Shown here in pieces: positions 14,523 to 22,781 of a stretch of 25,128 bases of DNA. The position numbers were made by a program, and so were the translations under genes. The notes under the pieces were generated by a model. That model did not search any database. It saw only the letters and a list, made by a program, of their open reading frames with translations, and was not told where the DNA came from. Source of the stretch: SKW197 sp049970095 (GTDB lineage Archaea; Thermoplasmatota; Thermoplasmata; Lutacidiplasmatales; SKW197). Every line of letters begins with the position of its first letter. Position 1 is the stretch's first letter. The stretch is from positions 1 to 25,128 of the forward strand of contig JBMFNP010000024.1 of assembly GCA_049970095.1 (NCBI GenBank), written 5' to 3'.

Positions 14523-15380
14523 ATGGCAGATGAAACAAGAGATGAAAAGGTTTCTGCTGAGAAGAGTGTAGAGAGCATCCCAGAACAACAGAAAAGGATT
14601 GCAAAGATGTTGATGCGGCTCAAGGAAGAGATAAAACGATGCCAGATGATTATGAAGGAGGTGACTGAAAAGGAAAAACAGGTAAATGCCTTGCTTAATG
14701 AAATCACAACCCAGAAAGACAATCTTAACAGGAGAGAAGAAGATATAAAGAAAAGGGAACAGTTACTTGAGGAACGGGAAAGAACCACAACTGAGCGTCT
14801 TGAGAAAATACAGGGCAGAATTGATGAGTTCAAAAAAATGAGAGATGAATGGGAGAGCAAGAAACAGGAATATCAGGAACTGGAACGCAAATATGAAAGT
14901 AAAATCGCCGAACTCAAGAAAAAGGAAGAGGAACTGGAAGCCCGTGAAAAAAGTATTCTTGAAAGTTCAAAAGTGCTTGAAGAAAATTTGAAGAAGGCAG
15001 AAGAAAGATACGAAGAAGCTGAGAGGCTCAGGAGAGAAGCAGAATCAAAGCTCCAGCACCTTGCAGAAAGAGAAAAAATCCTAGAGGAGTATGAAGAAAA
15101 ACAAGAGGAGTATGCACGGTCGCTGGAGGAAAAAGAAAAAGAACTTTTTGAGAAAGAAAAGAAGGTTGAGGAAAGAGAAGAAAAACTCACGCAGGAAAAA
15201 GATGCTGGTGAGACTGAAGCCCTGAAAAAGAGAGAAGAGGAACTTGGGAACAAGGAGAAGTTTCTGGCTGAACGGGAGCAGAAGCTCAACAATCTCGCTG
15301 AAAAAATCAGGAAAGAACGGGAACAATTAGAGGCTATGGCAAAAAAACCCAAGGAGGAAAATACAGAAAAAACCGAGTAA
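14523..15380 (+). CDS. Long coiled-coil protein, function unknown
   Basis: A 285-aa protein, almost entirely Glu/Lys/Arg-rich heptads from about residue 24 to 275, with no glycine- or proline-rich breaks and no cysteine. There is no signal peptide, membrane segment or ATPase motif, so it is not an SMC or Rad50 protein but could be a rod-like scaffold. The last residues (AKKPKEENTEKTE) are a charged tail. GGAGG at 14511-14515 stands seven bases before the ATG. A degenerate dehydrogenase-like gene follows 37 bases downstream, then a methyltransferase. Low-complexity composition makes homology calls unreliable; similarity to myosin-like proteins would be only compositional. Confidence 0.8.
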   Translation: MADETRDEKVSAEKSVESIPEQQKRIAKMLMRLKEEIKRCQMIMKEVTEKEKQVNALLNEITTQKDNLNRREEDIKKREQLLEERERTTTERLEKIQGRIDEFKKMRDEWESKKQEYQELERKYESKIAELKKKEEELEAREKSILESSKVLEENLKKAEERYEEAERLRREAESKLQHLAEREKILEEYEEKQEEYARSLEEKEKELFEKEKKVEEREEKLTQEKDAGETEALKKREEELGNKEKFLAEREQKLNNLAEKIRKEREQLEAMAKKPKEENTEKTE

Positions 15381-15417
15381 AAAAGGTTATTTACTAATTT
15401 GATAATCCGCCCGAAAG

Positions 15418-16368
15418 ATGCTTAGAATTTGTATAATTGGTGCACCTCCAAAGGCAGAGCAATACTTTCAAATCTTCAAAGAATTTGCAGAAATTGTTGC
15501 GATTGTTGAAAATGATTATGATTATGCCAGGAAATTTGTAGAGACCTATCATCTTCCGGTCTATCCAACACACAGAGACGCAATGCGGGAATTTGATTTT
15601 GATGCTGCACTCGTACTTGTGCCCTCAACCATCAGATACAGAGTACTTCAGGAAGTCCTCTCCGATGGCAAACATGTGCTGGTAGATGCTCCAATTACTG
15701 ACAACCTAGAAACTGCAATAAGAATCTGCAATCTGGCAGAGTACCAAGGTCTCCTTTTATCTGTTGCTTATCTCAAGAGGTTCAATCCCGCAGTGCTGAA
15801 GGCGAGAGAATTGATAGAATCTGGTGAAACTGGAAGGATGCTATCTTTACAATCCACTATTCTTACTCCTGGCAGATTCCCAGACGCACTAGATGCCTTT
15901 GGGCCTGAGGAACTTGATGTGTTCAGGTTTATTGCTGGTGTGGATATTGGAAGAATTTCAGTGATTCTATCGCAGATGGGAAGGGTGTGCACAGCCACAA
16001 TGAATTTTATAAACGATGTAAATGGAGTGATGCATTTTGCGTGCCAGAGTTCGGTATCTATAGAAGAACTATTGATTAATTGTGAGGGGCAATCATTACT
16101 TGTTGATTACAGAAACCAGAATGTATTCAAGGTAGTTTCGGTGCATTCTGATGTAGACATAGAACTCGGACTACCAGAAGAATTAAAAAAGGAACGGTGT
16201 GAAGTTGTCAGGGAAAATCCAATGCGGCTAATTGTGAAAAACTTTGTTGAGGCACTTACAATGGGTGCAAGGCCACTGATTACTGGCTATGAATCGGTTA
16301 GAGCAATGGAATCCTATCTGGCAGCAAGGCATTCTGCAAATACGGGTGCACTTGTTAGGTTGCGGTAG
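15418..16368 (+). CDS. Gfo/Idh/MocA-fold protein with degenerate active site
   Basis: A 316-aa protein with the fold of NAD(P)-dependent sugar dehydrogenases: N-terminal Rossmann domain, then a C-terminal alpha/beta domain from about residue 120 (AYLKRFNPAVLKARELIESGETG is typical). Two key features are missing. The GxGxxG loop reads GAPPKAEQY (residues 8-16), and the EKP motif, whose Lys is catalytic, reads DAP (90-92). I infer altered cofactor binding and probably no dehydrogenase activity; a binding or regulatory role is possible. The stop is two bases from the methyltransferase start, so the two are translated together. The intact relative at 1-224 gives a direct contrast. Confidence 0.8.
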   Translation: MLRICIIGAPPKAEQYFQIFKEFAEIVAIVENDYDYARKFVETYHLPVYPTHRDAMREFDFDAALVLVPSTIRYRVLQEVLSDGKHVLVDAPITDNLETAIRICNLAEYQGLLLSVAYLKRFNPAVLKARELIESGETGRMLSLQSTILTPGRFPDALDAFGPEELDVFRFIAGVDIGRISVILSQMGRVCTATMNFINDVNGVMHFACQSSVSIEELLINCEGQSLLVDYRNQNVFKVVSVHSDVDIELGLPEELKKERCEVVRENPMRLIVKNFVEALTMGARPLITGYESVRAMESYLAARHSANTGALVRLR

Positions 16369-16370
16369 AG

Positions 16371-16970
16371 ATGTGGGAAGAAGCGTACAGAAAAGGGCTC
16401 AGATTTGGGGGACTGGCAGATACTGGGTGGATTGTAGATAATCTGCACACGAAAATGAAAATTCTGGAGACAGGTTGTGGTGAGGGAAAAACCTATCTGG
16501 CACTGAGGAAAAAAGGGTTTGATGTGATGGGTGTAGATATCTCTGAGATTGCAATCTCTCGCCTCATTGCAAATGCCAGTTCTCTGGGAATAGAAGCCAA
16601 TGTGTGCATTGGAGATGCAAGAAATATGAAATTTTCTGCAGGAGAGTTTGACGCGGTAATCTCTATCCATTTACTGGATGCAATGGCGTCCGATAGAGAT
16701 GTTTTTGTGTCTATTGCAGAAACACTGAGGGTACTGAAAACTGGTGGTGTGTTTATATCTGAGGTTTTCTGTGTAGAGGATTTCAGAAATGGACGAGGAG
16801 AAAAACTGGATGAGAAAAGATATAGAAGGAACGGAATAGTGACTGCATACTTCAGAGAGGAAGAATACATAAAGCTTCTATCTACCTTTACCAGCGTGAA
16901 TGTATGGCATCATCGTTTTGAAAGAAACTATGGTAAGAGATGTGTGTTGCGTGCAATCTGTAAAAAATAA
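16371..16970 (+). CDS. Class I SAM-dependent methyltransferase
   Basis: A 199-aa Rossmann-fold methyltransferase. Motif I is ILETGCGEGKT (residues 31-41), the acidic end of strand 2 is GVDIS (54-58), GDARNMKF is the adenine-contact region and FDAVISIHLLD is motif IV; VLKTGGVFISEVF follows as the next core strand. The first 30 residues (MWEEAYRKGLRFGGLADTGW) are like those of small-molecule or tellurite-resistance-type methyltransferases. The substrate cannot be deduced. Translationally coupled to the degenerate Gfo/Idh/MocA-like gene upstream; no gene follows within 160 bases. Confidence 0.88.
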   Translation: MWEEAYRKGLRFGGLADTGWIVDNLHTKMKILETGCGEGKTYLALRKKGFDVMGVDISEIAISRLIANASSLGIEANVCIGDARNMKFSAGEFDAVISIHLLDAMASDRDVFVSIAETLRVLKTGGVFISEVFCVEDFRNGRGEKLDEKRYRRNGIVTAYFREEEYIKLLSTFTSVNVWHHRFERNYGKRCVLRAICKK

Positions 16971-17094
16971 TCTTGTGTCATAAAAAATGCCCACCTGAAA
17001 CCTTTATTCCTCAGTCAGTATTTGGGTCCTACCTGATGGTTTTATATAGGAAGAACAGCAACTCTTTATGCCCCAAAATATGTGCAGAAAAGCC

Positions 17095-17102
17095 TTATAT
17101 AT
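17095..17102 (+). promoter_or_regulatory. mtnP TATA box
   Basis: TTATATAT is centred about 35 bases before the mtnP ATG at 17134, so transcription starts near 17124 and the in-frame ATG at 17068 is excluded. A second similar box (TTTTATATA) occurs at 17039-17047. Confidence 0.5.
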
Positions 17103-17133
17103 CCTGCTATACTTTCATGGGAAGGTGGATAAA

Positions 17134-17859
17134 ATGATAGGAATTATAGGGGGTTCGGGACTTTACAGTTCACTGAGCGGTCTTGAGAAAGCAAAGGATG
17201 TGGTGCGGCAGACACCCTATGGACAGGTGGTTTGCACCACGGGCACATTTGCTGGAAAGGAGATAGTGTTTCTTTCAAGACACGGTAAAATAAAACAGGT
17301 GCCACCGCACAGAATAAATCACCATGCAAACATCTATGCCCTCAAAAAATCAGGTGTTGAAAAAATAATTGCGGTTTCAGCAGTGGGTGGAATAAACAGA
17401 AACATGCCCCCAGGTAGCTTTGTCCTTCCCACCCAGTACATTGACTTTACAAAAAAGGTGCATACATTCTTTGACGAAGAAATAAAACATGTAGATATGA
17501 CCGAACCCTTCTCACCAGAGATTCGTGCGGTGCTTACCGGTGCACTCAAAGAACTCGGATATCCATTTGCATGTGATGGTGTTTACGCCTGCATGCCAGG
17601 TCCTCAGTTTGAAACACCAGCTGAAATTAAAATGCTCTCATTGTTAGGAGGAGATATCGTGGGAATGACAGTTGTTCCTGAAGCAAAACTTGCCAGAGAA
17701 CTTGGAATCAGATATCAACCGCTCTGCATGGTAGTAAATTGGGCTGCAGGCATTTCTTCAGAACAGATTACGCATGAAAACACCCTGCGCGTTGTCTCTG
17801 AAATGAACGAAAAACTTGTAAATGTGCTGAAAAAAACTCTTGAAAAACTTGAGGATTAA
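17134..17859 (+). CDS. mtnP: Methylthioadenosine/methylthioinosine phosphorylase family protein
   Basis: Trimeric purine nucleoside phosphorylase family enzyme that splits 5'-methylthio-nucleosides with phosphate in polyamine/methionine salvage. Visible: phosphate loop GGSGLY, SRHG (48-51), PPHRINHHAN, SAVGGIN, MPGPQFETPAE and GMTVVPEAKLARELGI. The base-contact residue is decisive: the loop reads NWAAG with Asn202, where adenosine-specific enzymes have Asp in DYD. By analogy with known methylthioinosine phosphorylases I infer preference for a 6-oxopurine (hypoxanthine). The start at 17134 (241 aa) has a GGTGGAT SD and follows the TATA box correctly. The ubiquitin-like gene begins two bases after its stop. 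Confidence 0.9.
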   Translation: MIGIIGGSGLYSSLSGLEKAKDVVRQTPYGQVVCTTGTFAGKEIVFLSRHGKIKQVPPHRINHHANIYALKKSGVEKIIAVSAVGGINRNMPPGSFVLPTQYIDFTKKVHTFFDEEIKHVDMTEPFSPEIRAVLTGALKELGYPFACDGVYACMPGPQFETPAEIKMLSLLGGDIVGMTVVPEAKLARELGIRYQPLCMVVNWAAGISSEQITHENTLRVVSEMNEKLVNVLKKTLEKLED

Positions 17860-17861
17860 AT

Positions 17862-18074
17862 ATGAAGATTAGAGTGACAATTTATCCTGGAAAAACAAAA
17901 AAAGAAATTGAGATAACGAAACAAACCACTGTTTATTCAATCCTTGAAAAATCTGGGATGCACACGGGCAATGTGATATTCATTCTTAATGGAAAAATTC
18001 TGCCGTTAGACGCAAAAATAAATTTGAATGGAAATGAGAATGTGGAAATTCACTCTGCATTTTCTGGTGGTTAA
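17862..18074 (+). CDS. Ubiquitin-like small archaeal modifier / MoaD-ThiS family protein
   Basis: A 70-aa beta-grasp protein ending in the diglycine tail SAFSGG. The N-terminus MKIRVTIYPGKTKKEIEI and the middle TVYSILEKSGM and VIFILNGKILPLD fit ThiS/MoaD/SAMP/Urm1 proteins, which are adenylated at the C-terminal Gly and used either as sulfur carriers (tRNA thiolation, molybdopterin, thiamine) or as protein modifiers. The activating E1-like enzyme is not in the window. Coupled to mtnP (two-base gap) and overlapping the convergent MgtC gene by four bases. Which of the roles applies cannot be told from sequence. Confidence 0.85.
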   Translation: MKIRVTIYPGKTKKEIEITKQTTVYSILEKSGMHTGNVIFILNGKILPLDAKINLNGNENVEIHSAFSGG

Positions 18075-19381
18075 ATTACGAATGCAACCAGAAATACACC
18101 GAGCAATCCCACAGAAAAAGTGGCAAGTACAGGTATAAGTAACTTCCTGGTGAGCTTTTTATCCACGGTTCTCACAAGAATATACTTGTTCAATGTGCTT
18201 ATGGATGTGGCAAGCATCACCGTAACCCCAGCAACATGTGCACCAATTATTGTGGAGGATGCAGAGGCAGAAACCGAAGCCACAACTGCGGCACTGGACA
18301 CAAAACCACCCACCGCAGTCATATAGACACCCAGGTCCTGCCCATAGTGCTGGGCAAAATATACAACCAGAGAGATAATTGCAAAAATCATTCCGAACTT
18401 AACTGCAGGACCCACTGCAAATGGAGACTCGATGAGTATGCGATGCTCCTCTTCCCCTATCTTACCAGAAAACCTTTTTACACGCCTCCCGACCACAAAC
18501 ACCAGATTTGCGATTATCATTATGCAGAACGGAATTGCGGTAAGATATGCAACTTCCAGTGTGGGGTCTGAGAATATGCAGAGAAGGAAATTTCTCACGA
18601 GCATTGTGACATTTGCAAGGAGTATGCCTCTAATTATGCTCTCTTCCATTGCTGGTGCTTTTTTCCCGATATTTGCAAGAGAAATTGCTGCTGCCTCTGA
18701 ATTCACCATGCCACCCAGTAGCCCAGAGACCTCAAGCCCTTTGGCAGTGCCCACCTTTCGCATTGCAATAAATGAAACAAATGAAAGCGTTGAAATGAAG
18801 ACTATAATTAGTAAAAGCCAGTAAACATCCAGAATTTTTCCCCTTCCTATTATCTCTCCCAGGTTGTAATTGTTCCACACTAACTGGTTGAAGTCATAGG
18901 TGGCTACAATCGGAAGGAGTATGAGAAGAATTGTAAGAAACTGGAGGGCACTATTCATTTCATCCTCAGTGAGGCTGGCAGCAATATGGTGGAGGCGCTT
19001 CTTCGTAAAAAGGAGGATGGTAGTGAGCACACCCACAAAAAGCCCTACAAGGATAAAGCCCATACCAATTAACATACCGCAGATGTATGCAAGAAACATT
19101 GCAAAAGGGGTGGTAAACCCAGACATTTCCAGCCGATGCCTTATTATCGCAAGCAAAACTGTGAATGTGGCGCCGATAACCAGCCCCACTCCTACCAAAT
19201 AATTCCCATAATCGTCAGCAAGAAGTGCAATTATTGTGCCAGCCATTGTAACCAGTGGCATTGTCCGTAATCCCACAATCAGGATTTCCTTTTCCTCTCT
19301 GTGAAACTCTCTCTCAAGCCCGATTAGTGCGCCGATACCCATGGAGATAAGTAGAAACTCAATGGCAATGTATGTGTCCAT
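18071..19381 (-). CDS. MgtC/SapB and DUF4010 domain membrane protein
   Basis: A 436-aa polytopic membrane protein with about a dozen hydrophobic segments. Residues 1 to about 135 form an MgtC-type domain: four helices with the conserved GALIGLERE (17-25) and GLRT (37-40). A second part from about 190 to 405 matches the DUF4010 pattern (SGLLGGMVNSEAAAISLA, then GGFVSSAAVVASVSASAS). Members are linked to magnesium homeostasis and low-pH or low-Mg survival; transport has not been shown for the family. Starts at ATG 19381 with a charged loop between helices 1 and 2. Convergent with, and overlapping, the ubiquitin-like gene. Confidence 0.88.
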   Translation of the reverse strand: MDTYIAIEFLLISMGIGALIGLEREFHREEKEILIVGLRTMPLVTMAGTIIALLADDYGNYLVGVGLVIGATFTVLLAIIRHRLEMSGFTTPFAMFLAYICGMLIGMGFILVGLFVGVLTTILLFTKKRLHHIAASLTEDEMNSALQFLTILLILLPIVATYDFNQLVWNNYNLGEIIGRGKILDVYWLLLIIVFISTLSFVSFIAMRKVGTAKGLEVSGLLGGMVNSEAAAISLANIGKKAPAMEESIIRGILLANVTMLVRNFLLCIFSDPTLEVAYLTAIPFCIMIIANLVFVVGRRVKRFSGKIGEEEHRILIESPFAVGPAVKFGMIFAIISLVVYFAQHYGQDLGVYMTAVGGFVSSAAVVASVSASASSTIIGAHVAGVTVMLATSISTLNKYILVRTVDKKLTRKLLIPVLATFSVGLLGVFLVAFVI

Positions 19382-19468
19382 GCAGGGCTATATTCAGGAT
19401 TCTATATAAATAATTAACTGCACAATTAGGGGAGAGTGTGCAAGCATGCAATTGGCTCTGAGATAGAC

Positions 19469-19478
19469 TTATATATTA
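19469..19478 (+). promoter_or_regulatory. TATA box of the TrmB-like regulator gene
   Basis: TTATATATTA predicts transcription start near 19500 and a 14-base leader holding GGTGA before ATG 19514. In-frame upstream starts (from 19436) lie before the box and are excluded. Confidence 0.55.
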
Positions 19479-19513
19479 ACAATACATTAATGTTACTGCA
19501 TCTGGTGAATCTC

Positions 19514-20347
19514 ATGGCCGAAGATGAATATGCCGAATATTTAGCCAAGCTTGAAGAATTGGGGCTTTCGCCATATGAGGCAAAGGCTTATCTCGGGCTT
19601 ATCAGAGGTGGAGAAATTACTGCCATCCAGGTTTCTGAAATTTCTGGCGTTCCTAAAACCCGTGTTTATGACATTCTTATGACACTTGAAAGAAAAGGTT
19701 TTTGCCAGTCACACCCCGGAAAGGTTACCAAATACCTCGCAATTGCACCAGAGATTGCACTGAAGGGCTACATAGAAACCATGAAACAGCAACTGAACGA
19801 AACAATAAATCGCAGGGTAACTACCGCCAACTTTTTGATGGAAAAACTGAAGAACATAGGCAGCGAATTAGTAAGGGAAGCGACTTCAAGTGAGTTTGTC
19901 TGGGTACTTAAGGACCCGAATACAATTGCTGCCAGTTATGCGGACACTGCAAGAGGTGCAGAATTGGAAATAATCACCCTGGAAAAAGCCCCTTATGCTC
20001 CCTCAGAGGTGCAGTACTTTGCTACCTTTGAAGCACTGGAAAAAGGAGTAAAGGTGCGTTCAATTTACCAGTCAGACCCAGAATCCCTTAACCCCAAAAT
20101 AATCCAGCTCGTAAAAATTCTCCACAGAAAGGGCGGCGACATAAGGTTCATTGAAAATGTGCCCTGCAAGTTCGCACTTTTTGACAACAAGGAGGTGTGG
20201 CTTGCACTCCAAGATCCACTGAGTTTAAGAAGGGATTTTGTCGCACTGGTAATCAAGCACCTAGGTGCAGTAAAGCCATTCAAAGAACTATTTGACAGAT
20301 TGTATGCGGATGCAATTCCCTATGAAAACATGGAAAAACTCTTTTAA
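19514..20347 (+). CDS. TrmB-family transcriptional regulator
   Basis: A 277-aa DNA-binding protein. Residues 5-75 are a TrmB-type winged helix (LEELGLSPYEAKAYLGLIRG, then AIQVSEISGVPKTRVYDILM with the recognition helix). A helical linker (about 85-125) precedes a C-terminal domain (about 135-270) resembling the effector or phospholipase-D-like part of TrmB relatives. These regulators usually control sugar transport or central metabolism, but no transporter is nearby, so the target is unknown. ATG 19514 (MAEDEYAEYL) is chosen from the TATA box and GGTGA. It lies between the divergent MgtC gene and ftsZ. Confidence 0.9.
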   Translation: MAEDEYAEYLAKLEELGLSPYEAKAYLGLIRGGEITAIQVSEISGVPKTRVYDILMTLERKGFCQSHPGKVTKYLAIAPEIALKGYIETMKQQLNETINRRVTTANFLMEKLKNIGSELVREATSSEFVWVLKDPNTIAASYADTARGAELEIITLEKAPYAPSEVQYFATFEALEKGVKVRSIYQSDPESLNPKIIQLVKILHRKGGDIRFIENVPCKFALFDNKEVWLALQDPLSLRRDFVALVIKHLGAVKPFKELFDRLYADAIPYENMEKLF

Positions 20348-20443
20348 AGTCAAGTATAGCATATTTGATCCAGCCCCTCTAAAAATCCAAGCGAAACATT
20401 ATTAAACCCTTTTAATATTGGGATTGAATGAAGGGTGTTTGCT

Positions 20444-21556
20444 ATGGACTCTATAATCAAAGAAGTTCTATCCCGAAGTGGCACCGAAAGTGCCAAAAGG
20501 CCTATGCCCACAGACATCAAATCACTCAGTGCAGAGGATGAGGAACTGGAAAGGATACTCGCTAGTTTAAAAACAAATATCAAGGTATTTGGGTGTGGTG
20601 GTGGCGGGTGTAACACCATTAACAGAATTGTAGAGACCGGGATTGTGGGTGCGGAACTCTATGCTCTTAATACAGATGCCCAGCATCTTTATATTATCCA
20701 TTCGCCAAAGAAAATTCTTTTAGGAAAGAGGTGTACGCGAGGTCTGGGTGCAGGTGCACAGCCTCACATTGGAGAAGAAGCAGCGCGAGAGGCAGAGGAG
20801 GAAATCCGTGCAGCTATGAATGGGGCGGACCTTGTGTTTATTACATGCGGGCTTGGTGGAGGTACTGGTACTGGCTCAGCACCAGTGGTTGCAAAGATTG
20901 CAAAGGAGATGGGTGCGCTGGCAATTGCTGTATGCACATTGCCGTTCCGTTCTGAAGGACTTGTGAGAATGGAGAATGCAGAATACGGGCTTGAAAAATT
21001 GCGCCAGTACGCGGATACGGTAATTCTTATTCCGAATGATAAACTTCTGGAACTTGTACCAAGATTACCTATAAAGAAGGCATTTCTGTTTGCAGATATT
21101 GTGCTCATGCGTGCAATAAAAGGAATCACTGAAATGATCACAAAACCTGGACTTGTTAATCTTGATTTCAATGACCTCAGAACAATTATGAAAGGTGGAG
21201 GTGTAGCACTGATAGGCATGGGTGAAAGTGAAGGTGAGGACAGGGCTGTTGAGGCTGTATCTGAGGCAATCAATTCTCCTCTGCTGGATGCAGATATCTC
21301 AGGTGCAACAGGTGCACTGATAAATGTGATTGGTGGCGAGGATATGACAGTAAGTGAGGCAGAGAAAGTTGCAGAGATAATACAGTCAAAAATAAATCCC
21401 ACCGCAAGAATAATCTGGGGTGCAGCTATTGATCCTGCAATGGAGCACAAAATTCAAGTAATGGTGGTTGTTACAGGTGTGAAATCAAAGCAGATTGTTG
21501 GGCCAGGTGTGGCAAAAACTGAGAAGAGAATGGCGGACATTGATGTAATCTCATAG
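20444..21556 (+). CDS. ftsZ: Cell division protein FtsZ
   Basis: Tubulin-like GTPase that forms the division ring. The 370-aa protein has the FtsZ start of the fold at IKVFGCGGGGCNTINRI (46-62), the GTP signature GGGTGTGSAPV (138-148), and the T7 loop region NLDFNDLRTIM with the catalytic Asp. The N-terminal 45 residues are a variable spacer typical of archaeal FtsZ1. ATG 20444 is preferred to GTG 20435 because GGGTG stands six bases before it. It heads the ftsZ-secE-spt5-rpl11 run, a familiar archaeal order. AT-rich boxes at about 20397-20418 likely form its promoter. Confidence 0.95.
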   Translation: MDSIIKEVLSRSGTESAKRPMPTDIKSLSAEDEELERILASLKTNIKVFGCGGGGCNTINRIVETGIVGAELYALNTDAQHLYIIHSPKKILLGKRCTRGLGAGAQPHIGEEAAREAEEEIRAAMNGADLVFITCGLGGGTGTGSAPVVAKIAKEMGALAIAVCTLPFRSEGLVRMENAEYGLEKLRQYADTVILIPNDKLLELVPRLPIKKAFLFADIVLMRAIKGITEMITKPGLVNLDFNDLRTIMKGGGVALIGMGESEGEDRAVEAVSEAINSPLLDADISGATGALINVIGGEDMTVSEAEKVAEIIQSKINPTARIIWGAAIDPAMEHKIQVMVVVTGVKSKQIVGPGVAKTEKRMADIDVIS

Positions 21557-21565
21557 GTTGAGAAA

Positions 21566-21802
21566 ATGGAAATAATAAAGAAGGGCATAAAGGTTCAGGC
21601 AGAACTGGAAAACAGGTTGCGCACCGTAGGCAAAGGAAAATATGGGAGGATACTGAAGATGGCAAGAAAACCAGATAGGGACCAGTACAAAAAGGTAATT
21701 CAAATTTGCGGTGCTGGCATCCTAATAATCGGTGCCCTCGGTTTTACAATCTTTTATCTCTGGAATTATCTTCCACCATACATCCAGAGTTTTTTTACAT
21801 GA
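21566..21802 (+). CDS. secE: Preprotein translocase subunit SecE (Sec61 gamma)
   Basis: A 78-aa single-span membrane protein that clamps the SecY channel. The amphipathic segment ARKPDRDQYKKVIQICGAG (33-51) is the conserved part, followed by one transmembrane helix (about 48-68, ILIIGALGFTIFYLWNYL). The position between ftsZ and spt5 is the classic archaeal secE site. ATG 21566 is nine bases after the ftsZ stop. Slightly longer at the N-terminus than the roughly 60-residue minimum. Confidence 0.9.
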   Translation: MEIIKKGIKVQAELENRLRTVGKGKYGRILKMARKPDRDQYKKVIQICGAGILIIGALGFTIFYLWNYLPPYIQSFFT

Positions 21803-21814
21803 GAGGGGATTCAC

Positions 21815-22780
21815 TTGGGACTTTTTGGAGATATTGAGGAAAAACCAGAAAAACCTGAAGAAAAGAAAGAAGCGGTTAAGGAAGTGAAGATTACTGATGC
21901 ACAGCCTACACCCTCCTTTGGACTCCAGATCGTGTGTCCAGAGGACAAAAAACTTGTGATTTCAGGACAGACTGCAAAGTATCTGATTAGAATTGTGAAC
22001 ACAAGTGTACGGGACGATATTGCTGTTCTCAAGTTCACCTACCTATACAGATACGCAAACGGAACAGAAGGTGCAGAATGGAAAATCGCACTGAGGTACA
22101 TGATGGGAGAAGAGGAAAAATATGAAGTGATGTACACCAGGGAACATACACTTGAGACACTGGTTTTTGCTGGCCAGAACCATGATGTATTCCTGGAACT
22201 AACTGCGCCTGTAGGGGTGCGATATGGAGATTCGGTGGATGTTGTTGTAAATCTTTCTTCCAAGAACGACCCTCTTATCCGCGAAACTAAGACAATTTCC
22301 ACAACCGCAAAACAGGTACTCATCGTAGTAAAGACGCAGATAGGACATGAGCGTGAGGTAGCAGACACACTTCTCACAAAAAGCAATATTGATAAGTACA
22401 GGGGCGTGATTTTTGCGATTCTGGCACCTTCGCAACTTCGTGGCTATCTGATTGTAGAGGGCATGAGTATAAACATGGTCAAGGAGATGCTGAAAGGAGT
22501 ACCAAAGGCAAGAGGTATAATTGAGGAAGGGGAGACATCAATTGAGGAAATCTCAGGGTTTCTCACACCCGCTTCCCCTGTTTCCGGTATTAATGTTGGT
22601 GACCTTGTCGAAATTGTCTCTGGGCCGTTCAAGGGTGAGAGGGCAAGGGTAAAAACCATAGAAAGCCAGAAAGAAGAGATTACTGTGGAATTGATTGATG
22701 CGGTGGTACCAATACCCGTTACTGTCCGTGGTGATTCTGTTAAAGTTGTAGAAGTGAGTGAAAAGAAAGAGGTGAAGTAA
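21815..22780 (+). CDS. spt5: Transcription elongation factor Spt5 (NusG) with extra N-terminal domain
   Basis: Binds the RNA polymerase clamp (with Spt4) and raises processivity. The C-terminal half is standard: NGN domain at about 166-250 (KQVLIVVKTQIGHEREVADTL, RGYLIVEG, VPKARGII) and KOW domain at about 259-312 (VGDLVEIVSGPFKGERARV). Archaeal Spt5 is normally about 145-150 aa; this one is 321. Residues 35-160 look like a beta-sandwich (alternating strands, FGLQIVCPEDKKLVISGQ, TAKYLIRIVNTS), preceded by a KE/PE-rich linker. The start is TTG 21815, with GAGGGGAT just before it; no ATG or GTG offers a better upstream start, and the spacing from secE (12 bases) fits. The extension is in frame, so it is not an annotation error. 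Confidence 0.92.
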   Translation: MGLFGDIEEKPEKPEEKKEAVKEVKITDAQPTPSFGLQIVCPEDKKLVISGQTAKYLIRIVNTSVRDDIAVLKFTYLYRYANGTEGAEWKIALRYMMGEEEKYEVMYTREHTLETLVFAGQNHDVFLELTAPVGVRYGDSVDVVVNLSSKNDPLIRETKTISTTAKQVLIVVKTQIGHEREVADTLLTKSNIDKYRGVIFAILAPSQLRGYLIVEGMSINMVKEMLKGVPKARGIIEEGETSIEEISGFLTPASPVSGINVGDLVEIVSGPFKGERARVKTIESQKEEITVELIDAVVPIPVTVRGDSVKVVEVSEKKEVK

Positions 22781-22781
22781 C

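Noticed and set aside
14873..15352. Minus-strand Ser/Phe-rich frames opposite the coiled-coil gene
   Set aside because: They are antisense shadows of Glu/Lys-rich codons; the plus-strand gene has SD, promoter and heptads.
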